From the NCBI RefSeq assembly GCF_000379065.1, contig NZ_KB900614.1:4248133-4312132 (forward strand): a stretch of 64,000 nucleotides of DNA, in the 5' to 3' direction. The notes beneath the pieces were generated by a model, which did not search any database, had not been told where the DNA came from, and saw nothing but the letters and a program-made list of their open reading frames with translations. The position numbers were made by a program, and so were the translations under genes. Source of the stretch: Salinispora mooreana. Its GTDB lineage: Bacteria > Actinomycetota > Actinomycetes > Mycobacteriales > Micromonosporaceae. Position 1 is the stretch's first letter. Each line of letters starts with the position of its first letter. Of the stretch, positions 61,899 through 64,000 are shown in pieces.

Positions 61899-63101
61899 AT
61901 GGGGTACGACGAATCGGAGCGAGGCAATCCGGAGCCCTCCCCCGGTGCCCACACCGTCGTCCCCGCCCCGGATCCGGCTCAGGACGAGTCCGGTGGGGGC
62001 CGGCTCGGCGTGCACGTCGTCTGGGAGCTCCTGCTCCTGGTGGTCGCGGTCGGTGTCGCCTACCTACTCTGGCGGGAAAGCCCGGACACGCTGCGGGGCG
62101 ACGGCCTGCGGTCGCTGCTCGTTGACGGGGCGGTCCTCGGGTTGCTGGCCCTCGCCGCCGGGCTGAGCCTGCGTACCGCGGCGGCGAATCTGGCGATCGG
62201 GCCGGCGGCCGTAGCGGCGGCACTGCACATGGCGGAGCAGGGGGACCAGGGCGCGGTGGCCGCCCTCGGCCCGGCGATCGCCGCCGGGGTGTTCGGCGGG
62301 CTGCTCCTGGCGTTCGTGGTGACGGTGCTGCACGTCCCCGCCTGGGCGGCCAGCCTCGCCGCCGGCGCGGCGCTGGTCGCGTACATCGAGCGGCGCAGTG
62401 ACCCGGTTCTGCCGCAGGGTAGTTACGACCCGACGAGCGACGCGCTCTATCTGTTCGCCGGGTTCGCAGCGCTCGCCGTGCTCGGCGGGCTCTTCGGCGC
62501 GTTACGGCCGATCCGTCGGCTGGTCGGCCGGTTCCGGCCGACGGTCGACCCGGCTCGCCGGCAGGGGGTGCTGGCCCCGGTGGTGGCGGGCGGGGCGCTG
62601 GTCACCTCCAGCGTCTTGGCCGTGCTGGCCGGCTCCCTACTGGGGACTCCCGCCGCCGGGCCGGTCGCTGTCGGGTCGGGGCTGGACTGGACCGTCCTGG
62701 CGGTGGGAACGGCGCTGCTCGCCGGCACCAGTGCCTTCGGCCGCCGGGGTGGCGTCCTCGGTACCCTGCTGGCTGTCTCGTTGGTCACGCTCGTCCTCGC
62801 GGACCTGCGGGCGAGCGGCCTCTCGGCGAGTCGTTGGGCGGTCGGGGCGGTGGTGCTCGGGGTGGGGCTGGTGGTCACCCGGCTGGTCGAGGCGTATGGG
62901 GGGTCGCGGGACGATCGGGAGGCGGTCGCCGACAGCCCCGATGTCGACGAGCCGCTGCCCGCCGATTGGGACGTGCGACGGCCCGAGCCGCTCACGGACT
63001 GGGCCGCGACCCTGCCGCCCCAGCCGGCCGAGAGCCCAACAGACCAGTGGGAGCTCCCGGACTGGGGGACCGGACGGCACTGGGACCCCAGCCGCCGCTG
63101 A
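61899..63101 (+). CDS. polytopic membrane protein resembling an ABC-permease fold
   Basis: 400 residues from ATG 61899, with GTGGAGGG 7 bases upstream. About nine hydrophobic segments span residues 35-335. LRTAAANLAIGPAAVAAALHM and the glycine-rich pattern that follows resemble branched-chain amino acid/ribose ABC permeases, but no ATPase or binding protein gene accompanies it. The last ~65 residues are polar, Trp/Pro-rich and probably disordered. It is a common neighbour of DUF3180 genes. Function unknown. Confidence 0.6.
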   Translation: MGYDESERGNPEPSPGAHTVVPAPDPAQDESGGGRLGVHVVWELLLLVVAVGVAYLLWRESPDTLRGDGLRSLLVDGAVLGLLALAAGLSLRTAAANLAIGPAAVAAALHMAEQGDQGAVAALGPAIAAGVFGGLLLAFVVTVLHVPAWAASLAAGAALVAYIERRSDPVLPQGSYDPTSDALYLFAGFAALAVLGGLFGALRPIRRLVGRFRPTVDPARRQGVLAPVVAGGALVTSSVLAVLAGSLLGTPAAGPVAVGSGLDWTVLAVGTALLAGTSAFGRRGGVLGTLLAVSLVTLVLADLRASGLSASRWAVGAVVLGVGLVVTRLVEAYGGSRDDREAVADSPDVDEPLPADWDVRRPEPLTDWAATLPPQPAESPTDQWELPDWGTGRHWDPSRR

Positions 63102-63161
63102 CCCCCGCCCAGCAGGTTGGCGCGGACCCGCGTCCAGCAGGTCGGCGGGGAGCCCGACGGT

Positions 63162-63167
63162 TAGGCT
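63162..63167 (+). promoter_or_regulatory. -10 box of a leaderless promoter
   Basis: TAGGCT lies 7 bases before ATG 63175. No ribosome site is present. Confidence 0.55.
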
Positions 63168-63174
63168 CGGCCGC

Positions 63175-63480
63175 ATGACCGACACACCTTCGACCTTCCC
63201 CGCCGGCCGGTCGTTCGAGGAGTTGGACGCTCTCTCCACCGAGGAGCTGCGCAAGCAGGCGTTCGCGGTGGCGCGGGAGCGCCGTGACGTGCGGTTCTTC
63301 TGGTCGGTTCTGCGGCACCTGCCGAACGCCGACGAGGCCGCCGCCCTGGATGGCGCGCCGAACTCGGTCGGGCCGACCATTGACGAGGCGGCGGCGCTGT
63401 GGCGGGAGCTGACCGGCCACGGCTACGAGGAGTCGGCTCCGCTGCTGCGGGCGGCCTTCATCGACTACCTGCGGGGGTGA
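63175..63480 (+). CDS. small helical protein of unknown function
   Basis: 101 residues, no membrane helix. It is all-helical in pattern (SFEELDALSTEELRKQAFAV, DVRFFWSVLRHLPNADEAAA, DEAAALWRELTGHGY) and acidic. I do not recognise a domain. Its 3' end overlaps the convergent ABC ATPase gene by 23 bases, so the two stops lie in each other's coding region. Confidence 0.65.
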   Translation: MTDTPSTFPAGRSFEELDALSTEELRKQAFAVARERRDVRFFWSVLRHLPNADEAAALDGAPNSVGPTIDEAAALWRELTGHGYEESAPLLRAAFIDYLRG

Positions 63481-64000
63481 CTGCCCCGTTGGGAGCGGGC
63501 GGCCGGCTCTCGTCGGGGTGGCCCAGGTCGAGCAGGCGGGATCGGGTGAGGACGCCCACGGGCTGCTCCTGGTCGGTCACCACCACCCGGTCCGCCGTGG
63601 AGGTCAACAGGACCCCCAGCGCGTCGTACGCGGACGCCCCGAGCGGCACCGTGGGGAGTTCGGCGGAGATCGGGGGGGCGGAGACCGGCTCGACCGTCTC
63701 CCGGGTGACCGGGGTGACGGCCAGGCGTCGGATGCCCCGGTCGGCACCGACGAATTCCCGGACGAACGGGGTGGCCGGCGCGCCAAGTACGGCGGCCGGG
63801 GTGTCGAACTGCTCCAGGCGGCCGCCCTCGGAGAGCACCGCGATCCGGTCGCCCAGTCGAACCGCCTCGTCGAGGTCGTGCGTCACCAGCACGATGGTCT
63901 TGCGGACCTCGGCCTGCAACCGCAGGAACTCCTCCTGGAGCCGGGTCCGGGCGATCGGGTCGACCGCGGAGAAGGGCTCGTCCATCAGCAGGACCACCGG
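63458..64000 (-). CDS. C-terminal part of an osmoprotectant-type ABC ATPase with CBS-like tail (partial)
   Basis: About 181 residues remain; the N-terminal part lies beyond the right edge. The visible part starts at Walker B (VVLLMDEPFSAVDPIAR) and includes the H-loop VLVTHDLDEAVRLGDR. The D-loop SAVDP and the following QEEFLRLQ are typical of ProV/OpuA ATPases for glycine betaine or proline. A CBS-like regulatory region with DRVVVTDQEQPVGVLTRSRLL follows. It overlaps the neighbouring gene tail to tail. Confidence 0.88.
   Translation of the reverse strand, partial: PVVLLMDEPFSAVDPIARTRLQEEFLRLQAEVRKTIVLVTHDLDEAVRLGDRIAVLSEGGRLEQFDTPAAVLGAPATPFVREFVGADRGIRRLAVTPVTRETVEPVSAPPISAELPTVPLGASAYDALGVLLTSTADRVVVTDQEQPVGVLTRSRLLDLGHPDESRPPAPNGAVTPAGSR

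Overview
The window is high-GC actinobacterial chromosome. The CRP regulator with nth, a TlpA-like thioredoxin, a NUDIX gene and a MarP-like protease, and the run ppa-dacB-DUF2342-tilS-hpt-ftsH-folE ... folP-folB-folK-DUF3180, follow an order I know from mycobacteria and other actinomycetes. Many GTG starts, 4-base stop/start overlaps and small Cys-motif ORFs point to Micromonosporaceae (Salinispora or Micromonospora type). The genus is an inference; no rRNA or tRNA gene was seen.

Layout. 1-3168: tail of a repeat protein, a membrane protein, a receptor-like Ser/Thr kinase and a HAD phosphatase. 3177-5711: a MazG-like pyrophosphohydrolase divergent from a nuclease-helicase (DUF2075) gene that carries a stop and a frameshift. 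5755-16229: a peptide-type ABC transporter (binding protein, two permeases, fused double ATPase) plus CutC, divergent from a ROK repressor, an M81 peptidase and a ROK sugar kinase; this looks like one uptake and catabolism unit. 16504-18681: two insertion sequences side by side (IS630 type, intact; IS982 type, frameshifted). 18681-20476: two mini GntR repressors, three very small Cys-motif ORFs and a nucleotidyltransferase. 20640-29812: a TetR-headed acyl-CoA operon (two dehydrogenases, a two-subunit biotin carboxylase, AtuA-like protein). 29953-46753: conserved housekeeping genes (crp, cbiZ, capA-like, nth, marP-like, mycosin-like protease, ppa, dacB, tilS, hpt, ftsH, folE).

The most unusual part is 46810-59101. 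A type IV secretion-like gene set (pilin-like, VirB3/PrgI-like, VirB4-like ATPase, TrbL/VirB6-like, VirB8-like, and a lysozyme-like plus M23 wall hydrolase), with an EccC/FtsK-like protein whose Walker motifs are degenerate, sits between folE and folP. No relaxase, integrase or partition gene is visible. After it the folate genes resume (folP, folB, folK), followed by membrane proteins and the end of an osmoprotectant-type ABC ATPase cut by the window edge.

Nine genes have a TANNNT box 6-7 bases before the start codon, which suggests leaderless mRNAs and marks transcription-unit heads. Clear hairpins lie downstream of crp and ppa, between the nucleotidyltransferase and acyl-CoA dehydrogenase genes, between the ABC binding-protein and permease genes, and upstream of ftsH.
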